From NCBI GenBank assembly GCA_048500255.1, contig JASNYH010000004.1, positions 268,075 through 332,074 of the forward strand: a stretch of DNA of 64,000 bases, in the 5' to 3' direction. Shown piece after piece: positions 9,351-18,300 of the stretch (within the stretch, counting starts at the first letter, position 1; each line of letters opens with the position of its first letter). Both the position numbers and the translations under genes were made by a program. The notes under the pieces are model-generated. The model worked only from the letters and a program-made list of their open reading frames with translations. It had not been told where the DNA came from and did not search any database. Source of the stretch: JAMHWF01 sp048500255 (lineage in GTDB: Bacteria > Pseudomonadota > Gammaproteobacteria > Burkholderiales > Burkholderiaceae_C).

Positions 9351-10028
9351 ATGGCCGCACCGCTGCTCGCAGTGCGCGGACTCGCCAAGCGCTACGGCGC
9401 CACGGCCGTCTTCGAAGGCGTCGATCTCGACGTGGGTGCCGGCGAAGTCGTCGCCGTGCTCGGCGAGTCGGGCGTCGGCAAGTCGACGCTGCTCAACTGC
9501 ATCGCGGGGCTCGACCGCATCGATGCGGGCCGCGTCGTGCTCGCCGGTGCCGACGTCGGCGCGCAGGGCGAGCGCGCGCAGGCGCTGCTGCGGCGCGAGC
9601 GGCTCGGCTTCGTGTTCCAGGCCTTCCACGTCCTCCCGCACCTGAGCGTGGCGCACAACGTGGCGCTGCCGCTGCTGCTGCAGGGCCGGCAGGACGACGC
9701 GCGCGTCGCGCAGATGCTCGACGCCGTCGGCCTCGGCGGGCTCGGCGCGCGCCTGCCGCGCACGCTGTCGGGCGGCCAGTTGCAGCGCGTGGCGATCGCG
9801 CGCGCGCTGGTGCACCGGCCGCGCCTCGTGCTCGCCGACGAGCCGACGGGCAACCTCGACGCTTCGACGGCGGCGCGCGTGCTCGACCTGCTGGTCGCGC
9901 AGACGCGCGCCGAGGGCGCGGCCTGCCTGCTCGTGACGCATTCGAGCGCCGCGGCGCGCCGCGCCGACCGCGTGCTCGTGCTGACGGCCGGGGGCATCGT
10001 CGAAGGCGACGCCGCCGCACCCGCCTGA
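9351..10028 (+). CDS. LolD/MacB-like ABC transporter ATPase
   Basis: A 225-aa ABC ATPase of the LolD/FtsE/MacB group: Walker A GESGVGKST, signature LSGGQLQRVAIARAL, Walker B LVLADEPTGNLD and the switch His in VTHSS. It lacks membrane helices and must work with an FtsX-type permease; the 837-aa permease at 10601-13114 and the AttH protein after it are the obvious partners. ATG 9351 lies 4 bp after miaA, so it may be read through from miaA. Confidence 0.9.
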   Translation: MAAPLLAVRGLAKRYGATAVFEGVDLDVGAGEVVAVLGESGVGKSTLLNCIAGLDRIDAGRVVLAGADVGAQGERAQALLRRERLGFVFQAFHVLPHLSVAHNVALPLLLQGRQDDARVAQMLDAVGLGGLGARLPRTLSGGQLQRVAIARALVHRPRLVLADEPTGNLDASTAARVLDLLVAQTRAEGAACLLVTHSSAAARRADRVLVLTAGGIVEGDAAAPA

Positions 10029-10219
10029 CGGCGCCGCGACGATGCGCCCGACGGTCGGCACCGCGTCTTCGCAGCCTCGGAGCAGCCCGCGCGCCGCGCG
10101 TCAAGCACCGTCCCCGCAAGCCGGGGTGCCATCCCGAATTCGTGGGTGATTCAGCGCGCGCGCGCTGCGTAGAGTGACGACACGACGCCCCACGCGAAAC
10201 GCCCGCCCGCTCGCTCACG

Positions 10220-10528
10220 ATGAAACACCCCGCAGTCCTCGCCGCCGTCCTCGCGTTCGTGCTCGCCGGCCCCGCCGGCGCCAAGCCGGCCGAGGCGGCC
10301 CCGCCGCAGGGCCCTGCCGTCGCCGGCACTCCGCTCGCCGACGCGACGCAGCAGGCCACGCCCGCCGGGTCGCACGGCGCCGCCGCGGCGGCCGCACGCA
10401 ATGCGGCGGCCCAGGCCGCGGCCGCGCAGGCGTCGGCCGAGCGCGAGGCCTACGCCCTGATGGCGGCCGCGCTGCTCGCCATCGGCGTGCTGTTCTGGCG
10501 CCGCCGCGGCGACGACGACGAGGCCTGA
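10220..10528 (+). CDS. Small exported or membrane-tethered Ala-rich protein, unknown
   Basis: A 102-aa frame between the ABC ATPase and its permease. It has an N-terminal signal peptide (MKHPAVLAAVLAFVLAGPAGA), an Ala/Pro/Gln-rich middle, a second hydrophobic helix (YALMAAALLAIGVLFW) and a basic-then-acidic tail RRRGDDDEA. The layout predicts a short periplasmic segment with a C-terminal anchor. I do not recognise the family. The signal and anchor order argue for a real gene despite the high GC content; a role with the adjacent exporter is only positional inference. Confidence 0.6.
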   Translation: MKHPAVLAAVLAFVLAGPAGAKPAEAAPPQGPAVAGTPLADATQQATPAGSHGAAAAAARNAAAQAAAAQASAEREAYALMAAALLAIGVLFWRRRGDDDEA

Positions 10529-10600
10529 CGGCGACCCGAACCGGGTCCGCACCGGGCCGATCGAAACCTGCCCGCAGGCGCGCGCCACAATCGGCGCACG

Positions 10601-13114
10601 ATGCTGATCGCGCTGCTGCGCACCCTCACCGTTCCCGAGACGCGCCGCCATCCGCTGCGCCAGGCGACGGCGCTGCTCGCCGTGGCGCTCGGCGTCGCGC
10701 TGGCGTGGGCTGTGCACTTGATCCATGCGTCGGCACTCGCCGAGTTCGACGCGGCCGTGCGCGCCGTCGACGGCCAGCCCGACCTCGAGCTGCGCGCGCA
10801 GCGCGGCGGCTTCGACGAGGCGCTGTATGGGCGCGTCGCGGCGCATCCGGGCATCGCGCAGGCGAGCCCGGTGGTCGAGATCGAGACCTACGCGATCGGC
10901 GCCGACGCGCGCCGCGTCGCGCTGCGCGTCGTCGGCATCGACGCCTTCGCCGCCGCGGCGCTGACGCCGGCGCTCGTGCCGCGGCCGGCATCGGGCGAGC
11001 CGCGCGGCGCGGCCGTCGACCCCGACGCCGCTTTCGTCAACGAGGCGGCACGGCGCGCGCTCGGCGCCGAAAGCGGCAGCCTGCGCGTACAGAGCGGCGC
11101 AGCGCTGGTGACACTGGCGCTGCGCGGCAGCGTCGCCGTCGACGGCCCGCCGCTGGCCGTCGTCGACATCGCGGGCGCGCAGCAGCACTTCGGCTGGCTC
11201 GGGCGGCTGTCGCGCATCGATGTGCGCCTCGCGCCCGGCGCCGACCGCGACGGCGTGCTCGCCGCGCTCGCGCTGCCGCCGGGCGTGCGCGCCGCGTCGC
11301 CCGACGAGGCGACGCTGCGCGTGTCGAACCTGTCGCGCGCCTATCGCGTCAACCTCGGCGTGCTGGCGCTGGTGGCCCTCTTCACCGGCGCCTTCCTCGT
11401 CTATTCGGTGCTCGCGCTGTCGGTGACGCAGCGCCAGCCGCAGTTCGCGCTGCTCGGCGTGCTCGGTCTCGCCGCGCGCGAGCGCCGCGCGCTGGTGCTC
11501 GCCGAGGCCGGGCTCGTCGGCGCCGCCGGCAGCGCGACGGGCCTCGCAGCCGGCACGCTGATCGCACGCGAGGCGCTGCAGCACCTGGGCGGCGACCTCG
11601 GCGGCGGCTATTTCCGCGGCCTGGCGCCGGCGCTCGCCTTCGACGCCGGCGCGGCGCTCGCCTATGCCGCGGTCGGCGTCGCCGCGGCGCTCGTCGCCGG
11701 CTGGGTCCCGGCGCGCGCTGCCGAGCGCATCGCGCCGGCGCAGGCGCTCAAGGGGCTGGGTGCGACGCACGCCGCGCTGCCGCGCACGCTCGGCCCGGCA
11801 CTGCTCGTCGCCGGCGCGCTGCTCGCGCTGGCGCCGCCGGTCGGCGGCGTGCCGCTGGCGGCCTATGCGTCGGTGGCCTGCCTGCTCGTCGGCGGCATCG
11901 CCTGCGTGCCCTGGGCGGTGCAGGCGCTGCTCGGCGCGATCGCGCCGCCGCGCCATGCGCTGGCGCTGCTGGCGGTGGAGCGCGCGCGCGACCGCCGCGA
12001 CACGGCGACCGTCGCGATGGCCGGCGTCGTCGCCGCGCTGGCGCTGGCCGTCGCGCTGACCGTGATGGTGGCGAGCTTTCGCGACGCCGTCGCGCGCTGG
12101 CTCGACGCCGTGCTGCCGGCCGAGCTTTACCTGCGCACGACGGCGTCGAGCGCGGCCGGCGACGCCGCCTTCCTGCCGCCGGCGCTGGTCGACGCGATCG
12201 CCGCCGTGCCCGGCGTGGCGCGCGCCGATGCGCAGCGCGCCGTGCCGCTGCAGCTCGACCCGGCGCGCCCCGACGTCGTGCTGCTCGCGCGCGAGCTCGG
12301 CGCCGACGACGCCGCGCCGCGCCTGCCGCTGACGGGCGACGTGGCCCCCGCCGCGCCCGGCCGCGTGTCGGTGTGGGCGAGCGAGGCGACAGCGCGGCTC
12401 TACGGCGCCGTGCCCGGCAGCGACCTCGCGCTGCCGCTGCCCGACGGGCGGCGCGTCGACGCGCGCGTGCGCGGCGTGTGGCGCGACTATGCGCGCCAGC
12501 ACGGCTCGCTCGCCATCGCGCTGACCGACTTCCGCCGCCTCACGGACGACCGCCGCGTCAATGACGTCGCGCTGTGGCTCGCGCCGGGCGCCGACGCCGG
12601 CGCGGTGCAGGCGGCGATCCGCCGCGCCGCGGGCGACGCCGCCGCGCTGATCGACTTCGCGACGCCGGGCGAGCTGCGCGCCGTGTCGCTGCGCATCTTC
12701 GACCGCAGCTTTGCCGTCACCTATGCGCTGCAGGCGGTGGCGATCGCGATCGGCCTGGTCGGCGTGGCGGCGAGCTTCTCGACGCAGGTGCTGGCGCGGC
12801 GGCGCGAGTTCGCGCTGCTCGCGCACCTGGGGTTGACGCGGCGCGAGCTGCTCGCCGTCGTCGCCGCCGAGGGCGGCGTCTGGTCGGCAGCCGGCGCGCT
12901 GCTCGGCGTCGCGCTCGGCATCGCCGTCGCGGTGGTGCTGGTGCACGTCGTCAATCCGCAGAGCTTCCACTGGACGATGGAGCTGCTGCTGCCGTGGGGT
13001 CGGCTGGCTGCACTGGCCGCCGCCGTCGTCGTCGCCGGCACGGCGACGGCGGCGCTGGCGACGCAGCACGCCGCGCCGCGCGAGCTCGCGCTGGCGGCGC
13101 GCGAGGACGATTGA
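10601..13114 (+). CDS. FtsX-like ABC transporter permease (double-length)
   Basis: An 837-aa integral membrane protein with an N-terminal helix (ALLAVALGVALAWAVHLI), a large periplasmic MacB-PCD-like region, a central group of helices around residues 260-450, a second periplasmic region and a C-terminal group of helices (AIAIGLVGVAASFSTQVLARRREFALLAHLG). The two FtsX domains in one chain are as in the YbbP/AttFG group. It should form an exporter with the LolD-like ATPase encoded at 9351-10028. The start ATG lies 15 bp after an ACAAT -10-like box, so transcription may begin directly in front of it. The AttH-like gene follows after 4 bp. Confidence 0.88.
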   Translation: MLIALLRTLTVPETRRHPLRQATALLAVALGVALAWAVHLIHASALAEFDAAVRAVDGQPDLELRAQRGGFDEALYGRVAAHPGIAQASPVVEIETYAIGADARRVALRVVGIDAFAAAALTPALVPRPASGEPRGAAVDPDAAFVNEAARRALGAESGSLRVQSGAALVTLALRGSVAVDGPPLAVVDIAGAQQHFGWLGRLSRIDVRLAPGADRDGVLAALALPPGVRAASPDEATLRVSNLSRAYRVNLGVLALVALFTGAFLVYSVLALSVTQRQPQFALLGVLGLAARERRALVLAEAGLVGAAGSATGLAAGTLIAREALQHLGGDLGGGYFRGLAPALAFDAGAALAYAAVGVAAALVAGWVPARAAERIAPAQALKGLGATHAALPRTLGPALLVAGALLALAPPVGGVPLAAYASVACLLVGGIACVPWAVQALLGAIAPPRHALALLAVERARDRRDTATVAMAGVVAALALAVALTVMVASFRDAVARWLDAVLPAELYLRTTASSAAGDAAFLPPALVDAIAAVPGVARADAQRAVPLQLDPARPDVVLLARELGADDAAPRLPLTGDVAPAAPGRVSVWASEATARLYGAVPGSDLALPLPDGRRVDARVRGVWRDYARQHGSLAIALTDFRRLTDDRRVNDVALWLAPGADAGAVQAAIRRAAGDAAALIDFATPGELRAVSLRIFDRSFAVTYALQAVAIAIGLVGVAASFSTQVLARRREFALLAHLGLTRRELLAVVAAEGGVWSAAGALLGVALGIAVAVVLVHVVNPQSFHWTMELLLPWGRLAALAAAVVVAGTATAALATQHAAPRELALAAREDD

Positions 13115-13118
13115 CGTG

Positions 13119-14231
13119 ATGCCCGTCCGCACCTTCCCGCGCGACGCGGCCTGGCACCGGCGCCGGCTGCTCGGCACGGCGGCCGCGTCGACGCTGCTCG
13201 CCGCGCTGCCGCCGCTGTATGCGCTCGAGCGCCGGCCGCTCGCCTTCCCGCTCGACTTCGGCGCGCATCCCGACGCGCGCATCGAATGGTGGTACGTGAC
13301 GGGTGCGCTCGAGACCGCCGAGGCGGGGCTGCTGTGGGGCTTCCAGCTCACCTTCTTTCGCTCGCGCACCGAGGTGGCGGCGTCGCACCCGAGCCGCTTC
13401 GCGGCGACGCAGCTCGTGTTCGCGCACGCGGCGCTGTCGGACGTGGCGGCGCGCCGGCTGCGCCACGACCAGCGCGTGGCGCGCGCCGGCTTCGGCATCG
13501 CCGAGGCCGCCGTCGGCGACACGCGGCTCGCGCTGCGCGAATGGTCGCTGCGCCGCGACGCCGCGAGCGGCACCTATCGCGCGCGGCTGCGCAGCGACGG
13601 CGCCGACTTCGCCCTCGACCTCGCGCTTGTTGGCGATACGCCGCCGCTGCTGCAGGGCGATGCCGGCTGGTCGCGCAAGGGCCCCGCCGAGGAACAGGCC
13701 AGTCGCTACTACAGCCGGCCGCAACTGCGCGCGAGCGGCACGCTGGCCGTCGACGGCAGCGAGCACGCCGTGCACGGCACGGCCTGGCTCGACCACGAAT
13801 GGAGCGACGCACTGCTCGCGCCCGACGCGGCGGGTTGGGACTGGATCGGCATCAACCTCGCCGATGGCGGCGCGCTGACGGCGTTCCGCCTGCGTCGGCG
13901 CGACGGCAGCACGCTGTGGGCCGGCGGCAGCTGGCGCGCCGCCGATGGCACGCTGCGCGGCTTCGGCGCCGACGAGGTGCGCTTCGTGCCCGGGCGGCAC
14001 TGGCGCAGCCCGGCGTCGCAGGCGGCCTATCCCGTCGAATGGACGATCGAGACGCCGGCCGGCCGCCATGTGCTGCGCGCCCTCTTCGACGCGCAGGAGC
14101 TCGACAGCCGCGCCAGCACGGGCGCGTTCTACTGGGAAGGCTTGTCGGTGCTCGCCGATGCGGCGAGCGGCCGCGCGCTCGGGCGCGGCTACCTCGAGAT
14201 GACGGGCTATGCCGCGCCGATGCGGCTGTAG
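13119..14231 (+). CDS. AttH/CrtC-like lipocalin-domain protein
   Basis: A 370-aa exported protein. The N terminus HRRRLLGTAAASTLLAAL looks like a twin-arginine or Sec signal. The body has the CrtC/AttH marks HPDARIEWWYVTGAL near residue 50 and the later HGTAWLDHEWSD motif. Family members (carotenoid 1,2-hydratase, AttH, Svf1-like) have two lipocalin-like barrels that bind hydrophobic ligands. Genes of this type commonly form an operon with a LolD-like ATPase and an FtsX-like permease, as here, so transfer of a lipid across the envelope is likely. ATG 13119 has GAGGA about 9 bp upstream; GTG 13116 is the alternative. Confidence 0.88.
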   Translation: MPVRTFPRDAAWHRRRLLGTAAASTLLAALPPLYALERRPLAFPLDFGAHPDARIEWWYVTGALETAEAGLLWGFQLTFFRSRTEVAASHPSRFAATQLVFAHAALSDVAARRLRHDQRVARAGFGIAEAAVGDTRLALREWSLRRDAASGTYRARLRSDGADFALDLALVGDTPPLLQGDAGWSRKGPAEEQASRYYSRPQLRASGTLAVDGSEHAVHGTAWLDHEWSDALLAPDAAGWDWIGINLADGGALTAFRLRRRDGSTLWAGGSWRAADGTLRGFGADEVRFVPGRHWRSPASQAAYPVEWTIETPAGRHVLRALFDAQELDSRASTGAFYWEGLSVLADAASGRALGRGYLEMTGYAAPMRL

Positions 14232-14275
14232 CCCGTGCGCGGGGCCGCCGCGCCGGGCCGCTACAAGCAAGGCCC

Positions 14276-14314
14276 GCGACCCTCGCGGAGGGTCGCTCGC
14301 CGTACCCGGCGAGC
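14276..14314. terminator. Two adjacent perfect hairpins between convergent genes
   Basis: GCGACCCTC/GAGGGTCGC (14276-14284 and 14288-14296, 3-nt loop) is followed at once by GCTCGCCG/CGGCGAGC (14295-14302 and 14307-14314, 4-nt loop). They lie between the ends of the converging attH-like and ligB genes. No T-run follows on either strand, so this is a probable transcription barrier, not a textbook intrinsic terminator. Confidence 0.45.
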
Positions 14315-14329
14315 GGGGTGCCGTCTACC

Positions 14330-15214
14330 CTAGGCCGGCTGGGCGGCGCGTTGCGACGAGGCGCCTGCCGCGGCGCCGCCCGTCGGCTCCATCACCATCA
14401 AGCCGGCCGCCGTGTTGGAGATCGGGATGTGGTAGTTCGAGTGCACGAGGCGCACGCCGCCAGACACGGCCGCGCGCGCGGCCAGCCACATCAGCAGCTC
14501 GATGCCCTGCGTGCCCGTCTTCTCGACCAGCTCGGTCACCGAGTACTTCGTCGCCCAGCCCGGATCGTCGATCAGGCTGCGCATGAACTGCTGGTCGAAC
14601 TCCTTGTTGATGAAGCCGGCGCGCTCGCCGTCGAGCTGGTGCGACAGCCCGCCCGTGCCCATCACGAGCACGCGCGCATCGGAGTCCCACGACTCGATCG
14701 CCTTGCCGACGGCTTGGCCGAGCGCCTGGCAGCGGCGCGCCGACGGCAGCGGGTACTGCACCGTGTTGATGCACACCGGCACCAGCGCGACGGGGCAGTT
14801 CTCCTGCGGCCACAGCAGCTTCAGCGGCAGCGTGACGGCGTGGTCTACGAGCACCTCCTGGCAGGTGACGATGTCGAAGTCCTTGGCGACGAGTTCGTTG
14901 ATCAAGTGCCACGACAAGTCGAGATTGCCCTTGAACGGCGGCAGCGTCGGGATGCCCCAGCCCTCGTCGGCGTTGTTGTACTGCGCCGCAGCGCCGACGG
15001 CGAAGGTCGGCATCTTGTCGAGGAAGAAGTTCAGCCCGTGGTCGTTGTAGAACATGACGACGACGTCGGGCCTGGCCTGGGCGAGCCAGTCGCGCGCCGG
15101 CGGATAGCCGTCGAAGAAGGGCTTCCAGTACGGCTCGTTCTGCAGGTTCTTGGCGATGGCGCGGCCGATGGCCGGCACGTGCGAGGTGGTGATCGCTCCG
15201 ACGATCTTGGCCAT
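14330..15214 (-). CDS. ligB: Class III extradiol dioxygenase, LigB-type catalytic subunit
   Basis: A 294-aa catalytic subunit of a protocatechuate 4,5-dioxygenase-type enzyme, which opens the ring of protocatechuate or gallate between carbons 4 and 5. The iron-ligand His12 is seen in AITTSHVPAIG, a second His in FYNDHGLNFFLDKMPTFAVG near residue 59, and the MGTGGLSHQLDG motif and a later Glu-rich helix complete the fold. The alpha subunit gene ends 1 bp upstream, so the two are translated together. The rest of a 4,5-cleavage pathway (ligC, ligI, ligJ, ligK) is not in this window. Confidence 0.9.
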   Translation of the reverse strand: MAKIVGAITTSHVPAIGRAIAKNLQNEPYWKPFFDGYPPARDWLAQARPDVVVMFYNDHGLNFFLDKMPTFAVGAAAQYNNADEGWGIPTLPPFKGNLDLSWHLINELVAKDFDIVTCQEVLVDHAVTLPLKLLWPQENCPVALVPVCINTVQYPLPSARRCQALGQAVGKAIESWDSDARVLVMGTGGLSHQLDGERAGFINKEFDQQFMRSLIDDPGWATKYSVTELVEKTGTQGIELLMWLAARAAVSGGVRLVHSNYHIPISNTAAGLMVMEPTGGAAAGASSQRAAQPA

Positions 15215-15215
15215 G

Positions 15216-15572
15216 TCACTGTCTCCCCGCGGCCTCGAGCTTGGCCATGAATTCCTGTTTCGTCATGCCGGTCTGCTGTGCGCCGATGTCCTGCACGTCC
15301 AGACCGAGGATCCCGGCGAACTTGGCCAGGTAGTACACGTTGCCGCCGGCGGCGATCAGGTCGAGCACGTTGCGCGCGGCGATCGCGGCGCGCTGCTGCT
15401 CGTTGAGGCCGTAGCGGCGGCAGTAGCTGTCCTCATCCTTGACGAAGGCCTCGCGGTTGGCGGCGTCGTTGAACGAGTAGCACATCTTGTTCAGCGCATA
15501 GCCCTTGCGCGCCTGGGTGCTGTCGAACAGCGTGGTTCCCGGGATCACCGGCTGGCGGTCGATGGAGCCCAT
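15216..15572 (-). CDS. ligA: Protocatechuate 4,5-dioxygenase alpha subunit, LigA-type
   Basis: A 118-aa small subunit. It shows the LigA segments IPGTTLFDSTQARKGYALNK, MCYSFNDAANREAF and YGLNEQQRAAI, and forms with LigB the active dimer. ATG 15572 was chosen for the AGAGGAG ribosome site 8 bp upstream; the longer open frame upstream is not supported. The pair is transcribed away from the alpha/beta hydrolase region, and no regulator gene is next to it. Confidence 0.9.
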   Translation of the reverse strand: MGSIDRQPVIPGTTLFDSTQARKGYALNKMCYSFNDAANREAFVKDEDSYCRRYGLNEQQRAAIAARNVLDLIAAGGNVYYLAKFAGILGLDVQDIGAQQTGMTKQEFMAKLEAAGRQ

Positions 15573-15687
15573 CGTGGCGTCTCCTCTTTGGAGGTCGAAA
15601 GGATGGCGCGAATGATGGCGGTGGGATCCAAATTCCGCCTTGTCGCAGATCAAGTCCAGTTCGCGGATCGAGTCCGGACCGATGCTT

Positions 15688-16407
15688 CTAACGCTCGTGC
15701 CGCAGCCACTCTTCAAGCGCCTGCGTGACGACATCGGGCTGCTCGGCGGGCGCGAAATGGCCGCAGTCGTCGACGACGACGAGGCGCGCCCCCGCGATGC
15801 GCGCAGTCATGAACTCATGGCGTGCCGGCGGGCTCCAGGCGTCGTCGCGGCCGCACAGCACGAGCGTCGAACAGGTGATCGTCGGCAGCAGCGGTTCGGC
15901 ATCGGGTCGCGCGAGCAGCGCCTCGACCTGCGCCGCGTACTGCTCGGGCGTGCTGCGCTCGACCATCGCGAGCAGTTCGTCGAAGAGCGGCGTGCCGACA
16001 CGGCGCGGATGCACCATGCCCGGCAGCCATGCGAGCCCGAGCGCGCGCACGCCGTCTCGACGGGCGATGTCGAGCAGGCGCAGGCGTTCGGCGCGCTCGG
16101 CGTCGCCCGCCGCGCCGGTGGCGCGAGGGTGATACGAGGTGTCGAGCAGCGCGAGGCGCTCGACGCGCTCGGGCGCGCGGCGCCACACTTCGAAGGCGAC
16201 GCGCCCGCCCATCGAGTGGCCGGCGAGTGCGAAGCGCTCGGCCGGCGCCGTGGCGAGCACGTGCGCCGCCATCGCCGGCAGTGAGTCGAGCAGTCGCCAC
16301 TCGGGGACATGGCAGCGCACCCCCTGCGGCGCCAGCGCCTCGCACTGCTCGTGCCAGACGGCGCGGTCCGACAGCAGGCCGGGCAACAGGATCAGCGTCG
16401 CATCCAT
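15688..16407 (-). CDS. Alpha/beta hydrolase
   Basis: A 239-aa cytoplasmic hydrolase from ATG 16407 (a longer start at 16437 is possible). The oxyanion region LILLPGLLSDRAVW, nucleophile elbow GHSMGG, acid in GRDDAWSP and His in DDCGHFAPAEQPD give a complete triad. Position next to ligAB suggests an ester or ring-cleavage-product hydrolase, but sequence alone does not show the substrate. Confidence 0.85.
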   Translation of the reverse strand: MDATLILLPGLLSDRAVWHEQCEALAPQGVRCHVPEWRLLDSLPAMAAHVLATAPAERFALAGHSMGGRVAFEVWRRAPERVERLALLDTSYHPRATGAAGDAERAERLRLLDIARRDGVRALGLAWLPGMVHPRRVGTPLFDELLAMVERSTPEQYAAQVEALLARPDAEPLLPTITCSTLVLCGRDDAWSPPARHEFMTARIAGARLVVVDDCGHFAPAEQPDVVTQALEEWLRHER

Positions 16408-16482
16408 CGGCAGGCTCGTTCGCGGGGGCGACAGCATACCCGCGCCCCGCGGGGGCCGCGCGCATGCCTACACTCACGCGCC

Positions 16483-18300
16483 ATGACTTCGAACAACCGG
16501 GCCGCCGACGCGGCAGATCCGGCACGCCGCGTGCGTGCTTTGCGCGGCCTGTTGCCCTTCCTGCGCCCCTATCGCGGCCGCATTGCGCTGGCCGTCGTCT
16601 TCCTCGTGGCGGCTGCGCTGACGACGCTCGTCTTCCCGCTCGCGCTCAAGTCGCTGATCGACGCCGGCTTCGTCGCCGCGGACCCGGGCGCGCGCGTGAT
16701 GGCGCTGCGCGAGCACTTCGTCGCGCTGTTCGGCGTCGGCGCGGCGCTCGGCCTCTTCTCGGCGGCGCGCTTCTACATGGTGACGTGGATCGGCGAGCGC
16801 GTGACGGCCGACCTGCGCAACGCCGTCTATGCCCACGTCGTCGAGCAAAGCCCCGAGTTCTTCGAGCACACGCAGACCGGCGAGGTGCTGAGCCGCCTGA
16901 CGACGGACACGACGCTGGTGCAGACCGTCGTCGGCTCGAGCCTGTCGCTGGGCCTGCGCAACAGCGTGATGGGCCTGGGCGCGCTGGCGATGCTCGTCGT
17001 CACCAACCCGCGCGTCATGACGCAGGTGCTCGGCATCCTGGTGCTCGTCGTGCTGCCGTCGCTCTACTTCGGGCGGCGCGTGCGCAAGCTGAGCCGCGCC
17101 AGCCAGGACCGCGTCGCCGACTCGAGCGCGATCGCAGCCGAGGTGCTCAACGCCATCCCCGTCGTGCAGGGCCACGTGCAGGAGCGGCGCGAGGCGACGC
17201 GCTTCGCCGACGCCACCGAGCAGGCCTTCGCGACGGCCCGCAAGCGCACGCGCGTGCGTGCGGCGCTCGTCGCCTTCATCATCACGGCCACCTTCGGCGC
17301 GCTGCTGTGGGGCCTGTACCAGGGCACGCAGGCGGTGCTCGCCGGCGCGATCAGCGCCGGCCACCTCGGCCAGACCGTCGTCTTCGTCATTCTGCTGGTG
17401 GGCAGCGTCGCCGTGCTGTCGGAGGTCTATGGCGAGCTGCTGCGCGCTGCCGGCGCGACGGAGCGCCTGATGGAGTTGCTGGCGACGCGCTCGCCGGTGC
17501 GCGAGCCGGCGCAGCCGAAGGCGCTGCCCGCGGTGCGCGGCGGCTCGGCGGTGTCGCTCGGCGGCGTCACGTTCCACTATCCGTCGCGGCCGCAGACGGC
17601 GGCGCTGAGCGACGTGACGCTCGACGTCGCGCCGGGCGAGACGGTGGCGCTCGTCGGCCCGAGCGGCGCGGGCAAGACGACGGTGTTCCAGCTGCTGCTG
17701 CGCTTCTACGACGCGCAGGCCGGCCGCGTCGCGATCGACGGCGTCGACGTGCGCGACGCGGCCCTCGCCGACCTGCGCTCGCGCGTCGGCCTGGTGCCGC
17801 AGGACAGCGTGATCTTCTCGTCCAGCGCGGCCGACAACATCCGCTACGGCCGGCCCGACGCGAGCGAGGCCGAAGTCATCGCCGCAGCGAAGGCGGCGCA
17901 TGCGCACGACTTCATCGTCGCGCTGCCGCAGGGCTATGGCACCTACCTCGGCGAGCGCGGCGTGCGGCTGTCGGGCGGCCAGCGCCAGCGCATCGCCATC
18001 GCGCGCGCGATGCTGCGCAACCCGCCGCTGCTGCTGCTCGACGAGGCGACAAGCGCGCTCGACGCCGAAAGCGAGCGGATGGTGCAGGCCGCGCTCGAGT
18101 CGGCGATGAAGGACCGCACCACGATCGTCATCGCGCACCGCCTCGCGACGGTGCAACGCGCCGACCGGATCGTCGTGATGGAAGCGGGGCGCATCGTCGA
18201 CAGCGGCACGCATGCGGCGCTGTCGGCACGCGGCGGGCTGTACGCCCGCCTCGCGGCGATGCAGTTCGGGCTCAGTACATCAGGCGTCCCGCCGTCGTGA
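16483..18300 (+). CDS. MsbA-like ABC exporter (fused transmembrane and ATPase domains)
   Basis: A 605-aa half-transporter. Residues 1-330 hold six transmembrane helices (LLPFLRPYRGRIALAV onwards). The ATPase domain has Walker A GPSGAGKTT, signature LSGGQRQRIAIARAML, Walker B LLLLDEATSALD and the switch His IVIAHRLATV. It acts as a homodimer exporting a lipid or hydrophobic drug. A TACACT -10-like box lies just before ATG 16483. The 3' end overlaps the converging solute-binding gene by 29 bp. Confidence 0.9.
   Translation: MTSNNRAADAADPARRVRALRGLLPFLRPYRGRIALAVVFLVAAALTTLVFPLALKSLIDAGFVAADPGARVMALREHFVALFGVGAALGLFSAARFYMVTWIGERVTADLRNAVYAHVVEQSPEFFEHTQTGEVLSRLTTDTTLVQTVVGSSLSLGLRNSVMGLGALAMLVVTNPRVMTQVLGILVLVVLPSLYFGRRVRKLSRASQDRVADSSAIAAEVLNAIPVVQGHVQERREATRFADATEQAFATARKRTRVRAALVAFIITATFGALLWGLYQGTQAVLAGAISAGHLGQTVVFVILLVGSVAVLSEVYGELLRAAGATERLMELLATRSPVREPAQPKALPAVRGGSAVSLGGVTFHYPSRPQTAALSDVTLDVAPGETVALVGPSGAGKTTVFQLLLRFYDAQAGRVAIDGVDVRDAALADLRSRVGLVPQDSVIFSSSAADNIRYGRPDASEAEVIAAAKAAHAHDFIVALPQGYGTYLGERGVRLSGGQRQRIAIARAMLRNPPLLLLDEATSALDAESERMVQAALESAMKDRTTIVIAHRLATVQRADRIVVMEAGRIVDSGTHAALSARGGLYARLAAMQFGLSTSGVPPS

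Noticed and set aside
10029..10219. Intrinsic terminator at CCCCG/CGGGG near 10115
   Set aside because: Stem of only five base pairs and no T-run follows.
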